Shown here piece after piece: positions 47,301-58,750 of a DNA stretch of 64,000 nucleotides. This DNA is from Nissolia schottii (lineage: Eukaryota > Streptophyta > Magnoliopsida > Fabales > Fabaceae): contig QANU01008920.1 of the NCBI GenBank assembly GCA_003254905.1, positions 1 through 64,000 on the forward strand, read 5' to 3'. The notes below the pieces were generated by a model, which saw nothing but the letters and a program-made list of their open reading frames with translations, made no database searches and was not told the origin of the DNA. Each line of letters opens with the position of its first letter. The stretch's first letter is position 1. Both the position numbers and the translations under genes were made by a program.

Positions 47301-48047
47301 ACCATATGAAGTATCACACCAAAAATGATGTGGCAATTTACGGGTATACAACTGTAAATATTTTAGACAGCATCAAAATTAAGTTATTATACAAGGTCTA
47401 GAAAGACAGAATAGATATTGACGCTCAAGTTCCAAATATACGATGAACCAATTTGCAAAGGAAAGAGATAAGCCAAAGCCACACCAATGGGTACAAACCT
47501 CAGGAGAGAAACCATTTTCAAGTGTGCGCTGCTCGTTAATGAAACCTCTGATGATAATGTTTATCCCATCCGCAGTCTCCAGGGAGAATATATCATATCG
47601 TTTGGTAACAGCAGCAGAAACAAATACCCGCAATGCTTTTTCCCTGAATCACAATTGGAGAATGCAATTAAGAGATTCTGCATTTCAAGACATTACAAAG
47701 CAAGATCGATAAATCAAAAGGCATAAAAGGGCGAAGCAAGGTCTTGACTCTTGAAAACCCTATTGTGAAAGCAAGGTTTTACTTTCTTGATGTGATGCCT
47801 GAGACGGCTAACCACTTTCCCTGGAAGTCATTTTCAGCTTTAATCAACCACCAATCGTACAAGCAGACCTTCACAAAGGAGAAGACAAAGTATCAGAACT
47901 ATGAACAAATGAGAAGGGGAAAAAGGGACGGAAAATGATGGGGTGAGAATGAAAGGAAGCACAAGTAACTGTGCGTAGAAAACAAGATGAATGGGAAACA
48001 GTGCTGGCGTTGTTGGAAGTAGACGGAGTTGAAGTGGAGTCGGCCAT
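44309..48047 (-). CDS. KNL2: Kinetochore null 2 (KNL2/M18BP1-type) centromere licensing factor
   Basis: Plant KNL2 marks centromeres and is needed to load the centromeric histone CENH3. Ten coding exons were placed: 48047-47970, 47868-47783, 47643-47499, 47192-47045, 46905-46531, 46391-46002, 45861-45505, 45374-44796, 44606-44548 and 44380-44309, giving 762 residues against about 600 in Arabidopsis. The SANTA domain spans residues 27-125 (VCLYDWWLIKAENDFQGK, RVFVSAAVTKRYDIFSLET, IIRGFINEQRTLENGFSPE, FGFPPNWE). The C-terminal CENPC-k motif is at about 717-738 (SRSG then RLLLPPLEFWRNQIPIY), as in the alpha-KNL2 class. A basic KKKK / RKRK patch near 610-640 may be a nuclear signal. Exons 5, 6, 7 and the first part of 8 are tandem duplicates, which explains the extra length. 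The start at 48047 is chosen because it lies directly before the exon that opens SANTA; an in-frame ATG nine codons upstream is possible. Confidence 0.92.
44796..47044 (-). repeat. Intragenic tandem array of four KNL2 exon-intron units
   Basis: Four units of about 500-530 bp (the last longer) each hold an intron and a phase 1-1 exon. The exons are 375, 390, 357 and 579 bp and start with acceptor CAG/GTGTA. They encode in order SPEEA, DECHA-KE, RSH/RSR-x-I, a QQK block, GEGLKSP-TP, LGQ and, in the first three, a terminal ID-DIL-DG. Exon 4 ends with a related IDPKILTDG. The introns share ACACCTGCAACAACAATTAAAAC and GATACAGAGACTCTAGAGA. The units lie between the SANTA domain and the CENPC-k motif. 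Confidence 0.9.
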
Positions 48048-48116
48048 TGTGTGCGTTACTTTTGTGCTTCCCAAACGGTTTAGCTAATGAAAAATGCAAT
48101 ACAAAAGTTTCAGATG

Positions 48117-48143
48117 TTGGCTGTAGTTTAGTGGTAAGAATTT
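48117..48143 (+). ncRNA. 5'-half fragment resembling tRNA-His, upstream of KNL2
   Basis: TTGGCTGTAGTTTAGTGGTA followed by AGAATT matches the first 25 or so bases of plant nuclear tRNA-His(GUG) as I remember it, including the A box. The anticodon arm and T arm are not present, so this is a fragment. It could be the head of a tRNA-derived SINE or a tRNA pseudogene. It lies about 70-100 bases 5' of the KNL2 start, in antisense orientation. Confidence 0.45.
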
Positions 48144-49591
48144 CTTGTCCACTCCACAAGATTTTTCCTGCTGCAGCTTCAATATTACTGTTTGAGACAC
48201 TGAATTCAAATGTCAAGAAGAGGCATCAAATTGATCAAGATAAATCGAAATCCAAATCACAGAGTATCAAGTGACAGCAAAATGAGAAATCCAAATGATA
48301 ATGCTGATTTTACATATTATTAAATAAATATTATTTTAAAAATATGTATCTGGTACACATAACTTACATGTTGTTATATATAAAATTCCAAGTAAAATTC
48401 AAATAATAACATCAAACTGAAGGCACAAACTACAAAATGAAAAATGCCCAAAAAAAAAATTGCAGAAAGGTAGAAGCACCCAACCAGAAAATTCAAATAA
48501 TAAAATCAAACTCAGAGGCAAAAGCTAGAAAATTAAAATGCCCAAAAACACAAATTGCAGGAGTATAAGCACACAACTTAAAAAATAAAAAAAATTAAAA
48601 AAAAGAGTAATAGAGCTATAATGGCCAAAATGAAAATGTGAAAAGTCTCAAAGATGCCATGAGTGAGAGTGACTATAACAAACAAGAAGGCAAGGGTTAC
48701 GGCTTATGGCACAACATAACCGAACAAACCCAAAGTAAATGGATGATCGGCGGTGAAGAGCGATGCTCAGTGTGAGCGGCTGATGGAGAATCAAGACAGA
48801 CAGAACCGCAACCTGCACAGCGGCGCGAGGAAGACGTCACATGGACCGACGGTAATGAGCGGTGGTCGACGGAGGGAAAACGGCAATGGCGGTGGGTGCA
48901 GACCGTTCAAGTCTGTAAAAAGCATTTGATGGAAGACAACGAGAAGCCCAAAAAAAAAAAACCAAGGCCAAATATCCAGTGACGGTTGGACTTACCGAAG
49001 ACAGCCAACGGCGAACGGCTGTACGACGGCGACGAGTGGAAGTGACGGCACAGCGGCTGTAACCGATCCTTTTTTTTCGCTTAAGTACAACAATCTTTGG
49101 GGATTGAGAGAGGTTGGAATGAGCCAAATGACGTCGTTTCCTTTTTTTTTTTTTTTTTAAAACGGTTTAAAGATGTGGTACTCTATTCAATTTTTCTTTT
49201 GGTTTAACTCCTCTTATAAAAAAAGATTTTGTTTTACGTTGGACGATTAAAATATTAAAAGATGACATATTAGGTAGGAGTGAGGTGTGTCACCGTTAAT
49301 TTGGTCAAATAAACATAGTTAAATTAGGTTTTAACTATGGTTAGATTGGTCTAGGGTTAAAATTGATTTGATTATGTTTGAATAAATTACAGTGAATTCC
49401 ACCTAACGTTTGTCTATCACATTATGACTAAAACAAAAAAAAAATTATTGATGACTCAAACAAAAATAAATTAATAGGATATAAAATTAAAATTCATGAT
49501 TTATTAGAGAGAAAAACTAATTTAACCTTAAAAATATTGCAGATGCTCGCCCTAAACTCTCGCGAGATAATTAGGCTTGTTTTAAAAAAAT
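48144..49591. other. KNL2 upstream region
   Basis: Contains the KNL2 promoter (no clear TATA box), a tandem duplication at 48397-48585, and a GC-richer patch (48750-49070) with a 96-codon minus-strand frame that I do not recognise and do not call. A T run at 49141-49159 follows, then AT-rich DNA up to the LTR-like repeat. Confidence 0.35.
48397..48585. repeat. Tandem duplication, about 95-bp unit
   Basis: Two copies begin AATTCAAATAATAACATCAA and AATTCAAATAATAAAATCAA and continue with AAATGCCCAAAAA and AAATTGCAG in the same order. Non-coding, in the KNL2 upstream region. Confidence 0.65.
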
Positions 49592-52500
49592 TGTAACATC
49601 TAATTTTTCCATGTAAAATACCGTCTTTTAGTATAGTAAGCAGATATTAACATTATATTATTAATCATATATATGTTTGAACCACATAGTCACATTACAT
49701 AAAATAATAATAATAATAATAATTTATTCAATTAATAAGACAAAAATAGTCAATGCTAAGAATCGGTTAGTCGGTTTGGTAGTCAACTGTCAATCTCCCT
49801 AAATAAATTCTTGGATCAGAGACCAAAAGAAAAAGTGGTCTCAAGTCCAGTTCATGTATCTCTAGGGTATCTAGAGTATTGTCATCCTTGTTCTGCAGCG
49901 ACTCTAGAACTTCTGACAGTTCATCAACGGAAGTTACCGTTCAAAAGTTAGGTTTTTAGCCTGCTAGTTCGTGGGGCCAACTCTGTCTCTGTTTGATGTT
50001 CCCTAGAGACCAGATAGATGTGTGAGACTCACTCTTAGGAGTACTTGGTACATTGTCTCTAAGATTACCATGTAATTTGGATTATGTTTTAAAAAGATTA
50101 TCATTTGTTAAATTATTAGTAATATTACATTATTGTGTTTGATATGCATAGGTTATGTAACTAAGAATTTACATTACCTTGTTTTGTACATAAAAAGGAT
50201 TATGAGATAGTATACATTATTATTATTTTTATTATTATTATTACTACTACTACTACTAGTTTTATTATTATTTCTATTTATTATTATTATTGTTTTTATT
50301 TTCATTATTATTTTTTATAATTATTATTATTTTTATAATTATTATTAATTTTTATTTTATTATTAGTATATTGTTATTATTATTACTACTAATATTATTA
50401 CTAATACTACTACTACTACCTAGAGGTGGTACTTCAAATAGACATCTCTCGTGAAGGTAACCCACTTTACCACTTTGAAGGCAATGTGAATTACTTGAGT
50501 AATCCAGATTACCAGCATTTTGTCGCATCAAACAAGTCAATGTGAGTTATCAAATAATTTAAAAGCCACTAGTAATCTAGATAGACTGTCTCATACTAAA
50601 CGACCTCTTACAATATTCTATTCGTAATCACATTTTGCGATCCTTATATAACCTTATAAAGTAAAAAAGAAATCACTTTTTTAGTTTCCCGAGACATCTC
50701 AAATCATGCAACAGACCAATGCATGATGGTTATGTCATATCAAACTCTCTCTCTCCTTCCTCTCTTGCCTCCATGTGGTGAGACTCATGTCTCCCATGCA
50801 CACATCACCATTTCTTTTTCATTTAAAAATTACAAAGACAAAAAAAATCAAAGCTTTACATGCATAATTTCTAAAAGAATTCTCTAAGAGAAAAGAAAAC
50901 ATTTGTCGTCTGTTTCTCAAAACTCTCCATTCTCTCTCCTAAAGCTTTAGGAAGAATTTGATCACCACCACCGAAATCGTGATCATCATTACCATTTTCC
51001 ACCACCATACACTTCTCAAAATACACTAAACTATTCACAAAAATTAAAGCCTGCACCTTCTTCTTCAAGAATATTTACTTGGATTTGTGTTTAGGTGAGT
51101 TCTTAATTCAATTGTGTGCTAAGATATTTGTTTGTTTTTAATGTTTTGATAATTGTTTTCCCCTTTGTTTTCTCTTAATGAAAATGCCATATTATTGTCT
51201 ATGCTAGCATGGTGAGCATCCTTCCATGATTGGAATTTTAGGGTTCCTTATGCTTGATTTAATTCTAATTTCCTTGGTGTGCTCTTCTTGTGTTTCTCTC
51301 TAAGAAAATGTATTTTTTTTAACTCTACATGCAATTTTGTGAAAATTTTGTTCCCTATGTTGTTTGTTGAAATTGAGTTTTCCTTGTCTTTTGGTTCGAG
51401 AAAAAATGTGATTTTTGCCACATGTAAAGTCCTATGCATTTCCGCCATATTAGGGTTTTAAAGTGCTTCATATGTGATTTTCACTCTACTAGTGTTTTTG
51501 GTTTCCTTGTCGAATGCTAAGCCTCTTTGGTGAAATATGTTTTGTCAAAAATTGAGTTTTGTGATGAGTTGAAAATTCTTGAAATGCAATTCAATTTTAA
51601 AAGAGAAATTGGCGTTCTTGAGTTTGTTTTTGGTGTTTGGTAGTGTTCATGTGATCCTTAGTCATTCCAAGTGTGAACTATGATATGAGTTTTTGAAATG
51701 AACTAGCAAGTGATAAACGTCTTGTTGTTGTTGTTCCAATTTTCATGAGGATTTTAGGGCTATGAATTGTTTTTATATAAGTGTTAGTATTTTTATGTTC
51801 TTCAAAAAATTTGAGTACAAGATTATGAAAAGAGTTTTTTGTTGAAAATCAAAGAAATAGAACTTGTGTTCGTTTATGGCCAATTTGGGAATTTTGGTAT
51901 TTTAGAGCTAGGATTTGTTTCCATGAAATATTTATATGTTTTCAACTTGCTTTAGGCTCAATGAACTAATTTGGTATTGGAAAGTTTTGGAAAAAAACTA
52001 AGTTAGGGTTTTGATTACATTTATGGATGGATATTTGAGGGATGATCGAGGTATGATCCATACGGCATTTAGATGTAAGTCAAGACCAAAAGGTTACTTT
52101 GAGACCTAAAGTTGAGTTATGGTTAAGTCCTTCGAGTCTAGAGTTAGGTCTACGTCATGGTGGCTAAGTAAAGAAATTAAGAAGTGACCATAAGGTTTTT
52201 AATGATGAAATGTGGCGTTTTGTGTGGAAATGTTGTGAATATGGCTCAAATATGCTTTTTGGTTATAGTAAATGCTATAAACTGCTTGTTGTGGGGTGAT
52301 TTTCATTTGCTTACTTTTATTGCATGTTGTTTAATGAAAGTTATGTTTATGCTTAAGATTATATTGTACCATGATATAACGATGATTGTTTATGGATGGT
52401 GTTGGCATGCATACGATTATGTCGTCATTCATTATATAAGTTTTTTATATGATTTAGAAAATGAACTAAAGATAATGTAAGTCCTCATTTGAGGAATATC

Positions 52501-52848
52501 CATAAACCTTTTTAAAATAACACACTAATAGTAACTAACGATGCATGCATGTGCATGTGTGTATTGCGCGTATGTGATGAAGTCTTTTTCCTGTGTATTA
52601 CTTGTACTTCAGGGTTATTCATGTCTGTATGTTGTTCTTTTTCATTACACATGATCGTATCTCTCTCCATGTTAACATTTCGCAATGTATTACATTTTCA
52701 AAAAGAGTTTTCTTTTAAAGTTCAAAATTTTTCCTGATTTTCACTTAAGTATTTAATAAAGTTAAGTCTAAAGTAAGTAAAAGCTATGACGTGACAACTA
52801 ACGGACGTTAATTATGACTTAAGCGTATTAGCTAGCTAGGGTATTACA
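49592..52848 (+). repeat. LTR-like dispersed repeat, copy 2 (possible solo LTR)
   Basis: It starts TGTAACATCTAATTTTTCC, matching the start of copy 1 at 39549, and probably ends GGGTATTACA at 52848, so the termini TGTAAC and GTATTACA form a short inverted repeat with TG/CA ends. A block at 50040-50620 containing ATT/TTA simple repeats is absent from copy 1. No coding domains are seen. No 5-bp target duplication was found (AAAAT against TTCAG), so the solo-LTR reading is tentative. Confidence 0.5.
50216..50425. repeat. TTA/ACT simple-repeat tract
   Basis: An impure trinucleotide array of ATT/TTA units with short runs of ACT (ACTACTACTACTACT near 50243 and again near 50406). Confidence 0.85.
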
Positions 52849-52849
52849 T

Positions 52850-54345
52850 TCAGTCAAACCCTTATTACTAAACAAGCATAGTGCATGGTCAATAATCCTA
52901 AAGCTTGATTGACTAGAGTTTTCAAAGCGAAATATTTTCTCAAATGTTCCATTCTTGAGGCCAATGTCAATTTTCATCCCATTGGCACAGCATATCCCAA
53001 GCAACTTGGGTTCTCAAGCACGGTGGTTACTAAAGGATGGGAGATGGCTATAATATTAGAATCTGGGATGATGTCTAGTTACCTAAACAAAATGGGCACA
53101 AGATATGGACCCCAAGGATCAACAACCGAGAGGAGGTCATTATGAGAGACTTAATGGTTGCTAATGAGAAAGCTTGGAACAGTGAACTCGTTAACAATAT
53201 TTTTCTACCTTTTGAAGCACAAAAAACCCTTAACATCCCCTAGCGATAGCAAATTGTGAAGAGAAGTTTATTTTGGGAGAAACACACCATGGTATCTATC
53301 AAGTTAATTCAACATATCACTTCATAAGATGCTATGACGATGGCTCTAAGTTGTCTTCCTCAATTGGAAATGCAATCAACTTTGAGTGGAAGTCCCTCAA
53401 GAAGCTTAAGGTCTTGCATAATATCCTCCATTTACTATTGGAGATTGTCACTGAAGCTCACCCAACAAGATCCAATTAGCATAGAAGAGGAATTTCTCTT
53501 GATCCCATGTGCCCTATATGTGCTCTAGAAGAAGTGACAACCTCCCATACATTAAGAGATATTTCATGGACGAGAGAGTTGTTTGAAAAAGCACTGATGA
53601 ACCCATATCAGGTATATCCAATGATATTTGCCTACATACATGGTTTGGTGACATTCTAAACTCTTCATTCGTGAAAGATAATGAAAGATTTGCTTCCATG
53701 TTGTATGGAATATGGCTGTCTCACAACCTGCTTTGATATGAGAACAAGAGCAACCCTCATAAAGACGTAATATCCAAGTTTCTATCCTCCCTTGCTAGCT
53801 TCCAAGTTGTGAATCATAGTGTGGAGCCCCGAACTTTGACACTGACCACCCAACTATGTAGAAAGTGTGTCACCTTCCCACAAACCCGTCATACAAAGTT
53901 AACACAGACACTCAATACTCACTTTGGCAACAACTCGTGGGGCCTTGGCATGATTGTAAGAGATGGAGAGGGAAATATCATAGGTGCTACAACTAAGTCT
54001 ATGTTTGGAGGACTTTAAGTCGCGCACAGTATAAACTCTCAGCTTGAGCTATGGAATGCGTTTAGCATTTGATTTATGCCTGAGATAGACTGAAGTGGAG
54101 TCAGATTGTATTGAAGTCATTAACACTTTGAAGAAAAACCAAACTGACTACACATATTTTGATGCTCAGATTGTTGATTATTTAGTTTTCAAAGGAAAAT
54201 TTATTTCTTGCAATTTTTCCCATGTTGGTAGAGATGGTAATAGAGTATCTCATGAACTCTCAAAATTAGCTATTTCTTTCCCCCCTCCCCCCTCTTTTGT
54301 ATGTAATATTGCCCTTCTTAATATATTGGCTTGTCCAGCTTAACA
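52850..54345 (+). mobile_element. LINE 3' fragment (zf-RVT and RNase H-like regions)
   Basis: Several frames in the same direction code LINE C-terminal features: LTRVFKAKYF, CSILEANVNFHP and GWEMA (region after reverse transcriptase); WEKHTMVSIKLIQ and the Cys-rich zf-RVT part (53270-53540); and an RNase H-like end (NNSWGLGMIVRDGEGNIIGA at about 53925-53985; ESDCIEVINTLKK; NFSHVGRDGNRVSHELSK at about 54215-54270). Frame shifts and stops break it throughout. The 5' part, including endonuclease and most of reverse transcriptase, is missing. It abuts the end of the LTR-like repeat. Confidence 0.82.
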
Positions 54346-54902
54346 CACGCGAGGTATGATTATCTCTTAAAAAAAAAGCTAACCAACTTTTCTCCCTTAC
54401 AAATTTACATATTTTTTAAAAAGCTAATAAAATTCCAATATTATTTTAAATTTTTAATAAAAATAAATAAATGTTTATTTAGATTTGGTATTGATTATCT
54501 CATCAAGGTCAGAACATGTCCATAAACTCTTTGAATACTTATAGAAATATTTATAAATCACTTATCAAAATATCCCTCACATCAATAGTGAGAATCAAAT
54601 TTGCGTCCCTCAAATCTATTTCAAATATAAATTAGACGAACTAAACTTGTAAATTCATTGAATTGTGGTTAATTAATTATATTTTTAATTTGACTTTGCT
54701 TCAGCTAAAATACAATTCATTCATGAGTTATTTATAAACTTATATAACCAATTAAACTAAAAAAAATTACAAAATTCAACATGTACTCTAATTTGTTTAA
54801 TTTCTGATTTATCTTTCAAAAACGCATTCAAACTTTATTTGATCTCTGAAGTTGTCGCAATATAATGGTAATGGCCAATGAGTATGGGATTCAAAGTCAT
54901 TC
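54346..54902. other. AT-rich intergenic DNA
   Basis: No gene, repeat family or regulatory cluster recognised. Confidence 0.4.
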
Positions 54903-54944
54903 ATGAATCATGAATCATGAATCATGAATCATGAATCATGAATC
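54903..54944. repeat. Heptanucleotide tandem repeat (ATGAATC)6
   Basis: Six perfect head-to-tail copies of ATGAATC. Confidence 0.95.
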
Positions 54945-55079
54945 CTCAACATTGGTGGCTTGTGGCTGTCCTGCGTGCATCATGTACTTCCTCCAAGTTC
55001 ACTGCACCGGTTTAAATAGACGACGTCGTATCCCGCACCCCCAAACCAAACAAGCCTTGTTTTTTATTTTCTATTTCTA

Positions 55080-55440
55080 AACGTGAGGTAACGTGCCACG
55101 TGCCCGTTATGACGTCAGCACGTTGGCTCAAAGCGATGCCGAAAGGTCGCTCTCACTTGTAGGTGATTAGTGTACGGTGCTACAATACACTCCCCTCACC
55201 CATTTTGACACGTGCTGTCCTATGTCTGTAAAGCACGTGGCATACCCTCGTACACCAGTCCTTTTTGCAGGTCGTCCTTTTTTATTATCCCTTTTTCTAA
55301 TACACTTCTTTTTTTTTTTCTTTTGTTTAAAAAAAAAAAAAGTGTGCAACTTGTTGTTGAGTGGATCCCATCTCCATGATTACCCTCTCTTTCTTATGGT
55401 ATGTGCCCTTATTGGGGACCACGTGACGTGTTTCACGCTC
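55080..55440. promoter_or_regulatory. Cluster of G-box/ABRE and TGACGTCA elements
   Basis: Four perfect CACGTG boxes (55097-55102, 55209-55214, 55234-55239, 55420-55425), one perfect TGACGTCA palindrome (55110-55117) and further ACGT cores (55080-55095, 55424-55430) occur within 350 bases of otherwise AT-rich DNA. CACGTG is bound by bZIP (ABF/AREB) and bHLH (PIF, MYC2) factors and TGACGTCA by TGA-type bZIPs. No gene start is seen on either side, so this is either the promoter of an unrecognised transcript or an orphaned promoter. Confidence 0.55.
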
Positions 55441-56547
55441 CTGCTTCTTGACTGTTTCACCCGGTAGCCCACCACTATCAATGGCTGGACTTTGCCTAGT
55501 TGACCTTTCATTTTTCTTGTTCTTTTTGTTTGACCTTGGTAAAGGGGTCAACAATGATCATCTTGAGCCATTTGTTCTTTTTCTTGGTTAATAAGCCCGT
55601 GTACTTACGAATATACCCTAGAGAAATCAAATACTTGCTGAGAAAATTTAACGTTGGTTATTGTATATAATTATTAAAATATATTATGTGTACATAAAAA
55701 TGTATTCATTAATTGTTGATCATATATAACACAGACGAACAAATATTAATTTTTACATACGAAAATAAGATAAAACGGTACGTACGATACATTAAATGTC
55801 AAAAAGTAATTGTTGCACTCTCTTATGTTCACAGTCACACCCTAAAATGCGTGCACTCACGCTCTCAAGTAAACAAATATTATAAAATAAATAAATAAAT
55901 ATTAAAGAACAAATAAACAAATAATATGAAACACAAAAGATAAAATAAAATGTGACTTTACACAAACTAAATAAAAAAGACACATTCTTTATCTTGAGTA
56001 AAGAAAAGAGAAAACCAATATTTAATGTTGATGAAATTTCTTTTGTGTACACAGAGCCTTTCCTCATGTGAATTAACGTATGATCATATGCTTGTCTGGA
56101 CTGTTTATTTGTAATCTAATTTATGTAATTTGTGTTCGATATTCTAACTTCATATATGCATGCAGTTGAAGGCTGTTAATTCAAACAACCCCCTTCCCCC
56201 CGCCCTTTTTAAGTGTAAGTTGAAGGTTAATTTGTATAAATAATATAAGTAGATATCACTTGTGACTTGTGAGCATATCTGTAATTTATATAATAACAAT
56301 AAAACTCATTTTCTACTCCTTAAAAATATAAGGTTCCTTAACTAATTACTTTCTCACAAGAATAATTCTTTATAGTTCAATAGAAACCATGCACGAATTA
56401 CATGATTTTGAATTAAAATACTGTCTGTCATATAGATTATCACATACTTTGTGACTATTGCTATTTTCTTAAAATTTATTAGACAATCTCACTATTACAC
56501 GTTATCGTGCATCCTTGTGTCGAGCTAAATACCAAGGCCCTTCCTAA
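55441..56547. other. AT-rich intergenic DNA
   Basis: No coding similarity. 55700-56060 gives short AT-biased frames that look random. Confidence 0.4.
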
Positions 56548-56816
56548 CACTACAAGAAATTTGTTGCTTAACAGTGGTTTAATTTTATTTTAGCAACAGT
56601 TTCAAACTGTCGCTAAACAATTTACCGACAGTTTAGCAATGGTTGTGTATTCTACCCTTATAAAACCCTTTAGCAGCGGTTTGCGATGACCGTTGGAAGA
56701 ACAATCGTTGCTTCTTTATTAGTAATGGTTTGCAATGGCGGTTGGTTTTGCAGCGATATTTAAGTTTTAGCGGCGGTTTGCATCTAATGTCGTAAACTGT
56801 TTGACACCGCCGCTAT
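56548..56816. mobile_element. CACTA-type terminus (partial element)
   Basis: CACTACAAGAAATTTGTTGC at 56548 is a standard plant CACTA terminus. It is followed by a subterminal array of GCGGTTTGC / AGCAACGGTT-type motifs (for example AGCAGCGGTTTGCGATG, GGCGGTTTGCATC) up to about 56816. No matching TTTCTTGTAGTG end was found to the right, so the element is truncated or its other end lies outside this stretch. Confidence 0.6.
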
Positions 56817-58750
56817 GTTTTTTTTTTTTAATTATACTTTCTTTTCTCATAACAATCACCAACTAGCTATTTGATTGTTTTATACCAAACTATCAGTGAT
56901 TTTACCTAAAATAAATTATATTAACTTCAAATAAGTGTCTAATTATATCATAAAAATATTTAAGAAATTTAATATATAAAAAAGTTAACCTTAAGCAAAT
57001 ATTCAAAGTGATCCATTACATAATCTAACAAACATATTAATGTCTAGTATGGTAAGCTAACATTTAACAAATATTTAAAGAAATCATAGTAATGTTAAAA
57101 CAATTACAGCACGGCAGACAAGAGTGAGGCCATTGATGCATTGTTTAATTGAAAAATACATGTCATATGAGATGAGAATAACATCATTATTCATTTATCA
57201 AAATAACCATCTGATTTATATTCATTCATCAAAACAACCATGTGCCTTACTTTTGTAACTTCTTATGGAGAATTTATATTCATTTATACGTTTTATACAT
57301 TAGGTAATCTAATACATCAATGAAGCACTTAATGAATTCATCATAATTAGGCTACAAGGAAAGAAAAAACTTACTTAATTTTTCAAGCTAAAAATTTAGA
57401 GCGGAGCTAACTTAGGTGCTTAGCTTACACAAATATCCAAAAAAAAAAAAAAAAGATTTCAGTTTTCGCTACCATTTTTAAAAAAGAAAACTCTTGTTAG
57501 TCGTGAACCATGTGTGTATAAAAAAGGTGAATAGTCACTGGTAAGTACAAAAACCAAACCCATTAAAATCAAATAGCCACTGGGGATCAAATTTTCTGGG
57601 ATTTATAAGTGCTAGAGTCTGTACATTTTAATTATCATTATTACATAGGAACAGGTCAGCAAGCATCAAAGGACCCAGTTGCACATAATTCACAATGTAC
57701 TGTTGCTGGGTCAAAACTTTCTAAGTGGAAAATCAGAAACGATATGAAGATCCTTAGAGGTGATGAAAGTGAGCAACTGAAGCAAGTGGAGGCTACCAAT
57801 TGAAGCAAGTTTGTCCGTTATTGCATTTTTTAATAGAAAAAGAAACATAATTGCATATTATCTATACTGCAACACATTAATATCCTCTCCATTTAGAGTC
57901 CAACAAGGGTCTCGTGAATTCAATTCAATAAGAACAACAACGTTGAAACATCTTACTCATACAAAAAAGCCATAGATACAAAATCAAATATACTAACCCT
58001 ATACACCTTAATCAATTTCAGAAAAGGACTAGAGAAAAGGCAGCACATGTACATTAATTCCGTTGTTGCAATGAAGTGCGTATGTTAAATGGCCTATGGA
58101 CATAGCTCAAGTCTACAAAAATCAAACAATTCATTAAACACGTTATAAGCATTAATTAGCAACTATTAATAAATAAACAAAGACTGTGAAGCCTTGGTGT
58201 TTGACGCCTATACTAGAATATGAAATGGTGAAGATAGCTATATATGGTCTTGGTCTCTCTATTCAGAAGAAATTAGTTGGTCAATAAATTTTTAATATGC
58301 CTCAACTTGCAAAAATAGTTCGACAAATCGAGCAACTAAAGACTGAAAAATAAAGAAGGCAAGTTGAAGGATATGAAAGTGAGGACAAATGACCCACTTA
58401 AAAAAAATGTTTGTGTTGGCTTCATAGCCACCCCAAGTTTCGTGACATTTGTAGGGGTTGTATATAAGTGTTGGCCACACAAAAGGATTTTCCTTTTTAT
58501 ATCTTAATTTTTATTATATTTTCTATCCCTTGGGTTGGAAAGGATTGTGCTAAAAATGCTATGTGATAAACCAAGATATGTTTCAACCGCATTAGAAACA
58601 TGTGCTGACAGAGAATTCAAATTATTTGGTTATAATATGGAAGCAAGTCTCAGTGAAAGTGCATGGAAGCAACATGCCTATATAGTCGGACTCAATATTA
58701 AATATTTATATTTTTCTCTTGATCAAAAGATAAATATTTGGGGGACATTT
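56817..58750. other. Repeat-poor or unrecognised DNA
   Basis: May include the decayed interior of the CACTA-type element to its left. A 64-codon frame at 57609-57803 is unrecognised. Nothing else is supported. Confidence 0.35.

Noticed and set aside
48837..49127. 96-codon minus-strand frame with Arg-rich start
   Set aside because: GC-rich patch of unknown origin; no recognised family and no link to KNL2 exon 1.
54898..54950. Possible regulatory array at the ATGAATC repeat
   Set aside because: A simple heptanucleotide tandem repeat explains it; no known site matches well.
55167..55554. Frames on both strands across the T/A-run region next to the G-box cluster
   Set aside because: Driven by homopolymer runs; no domain.
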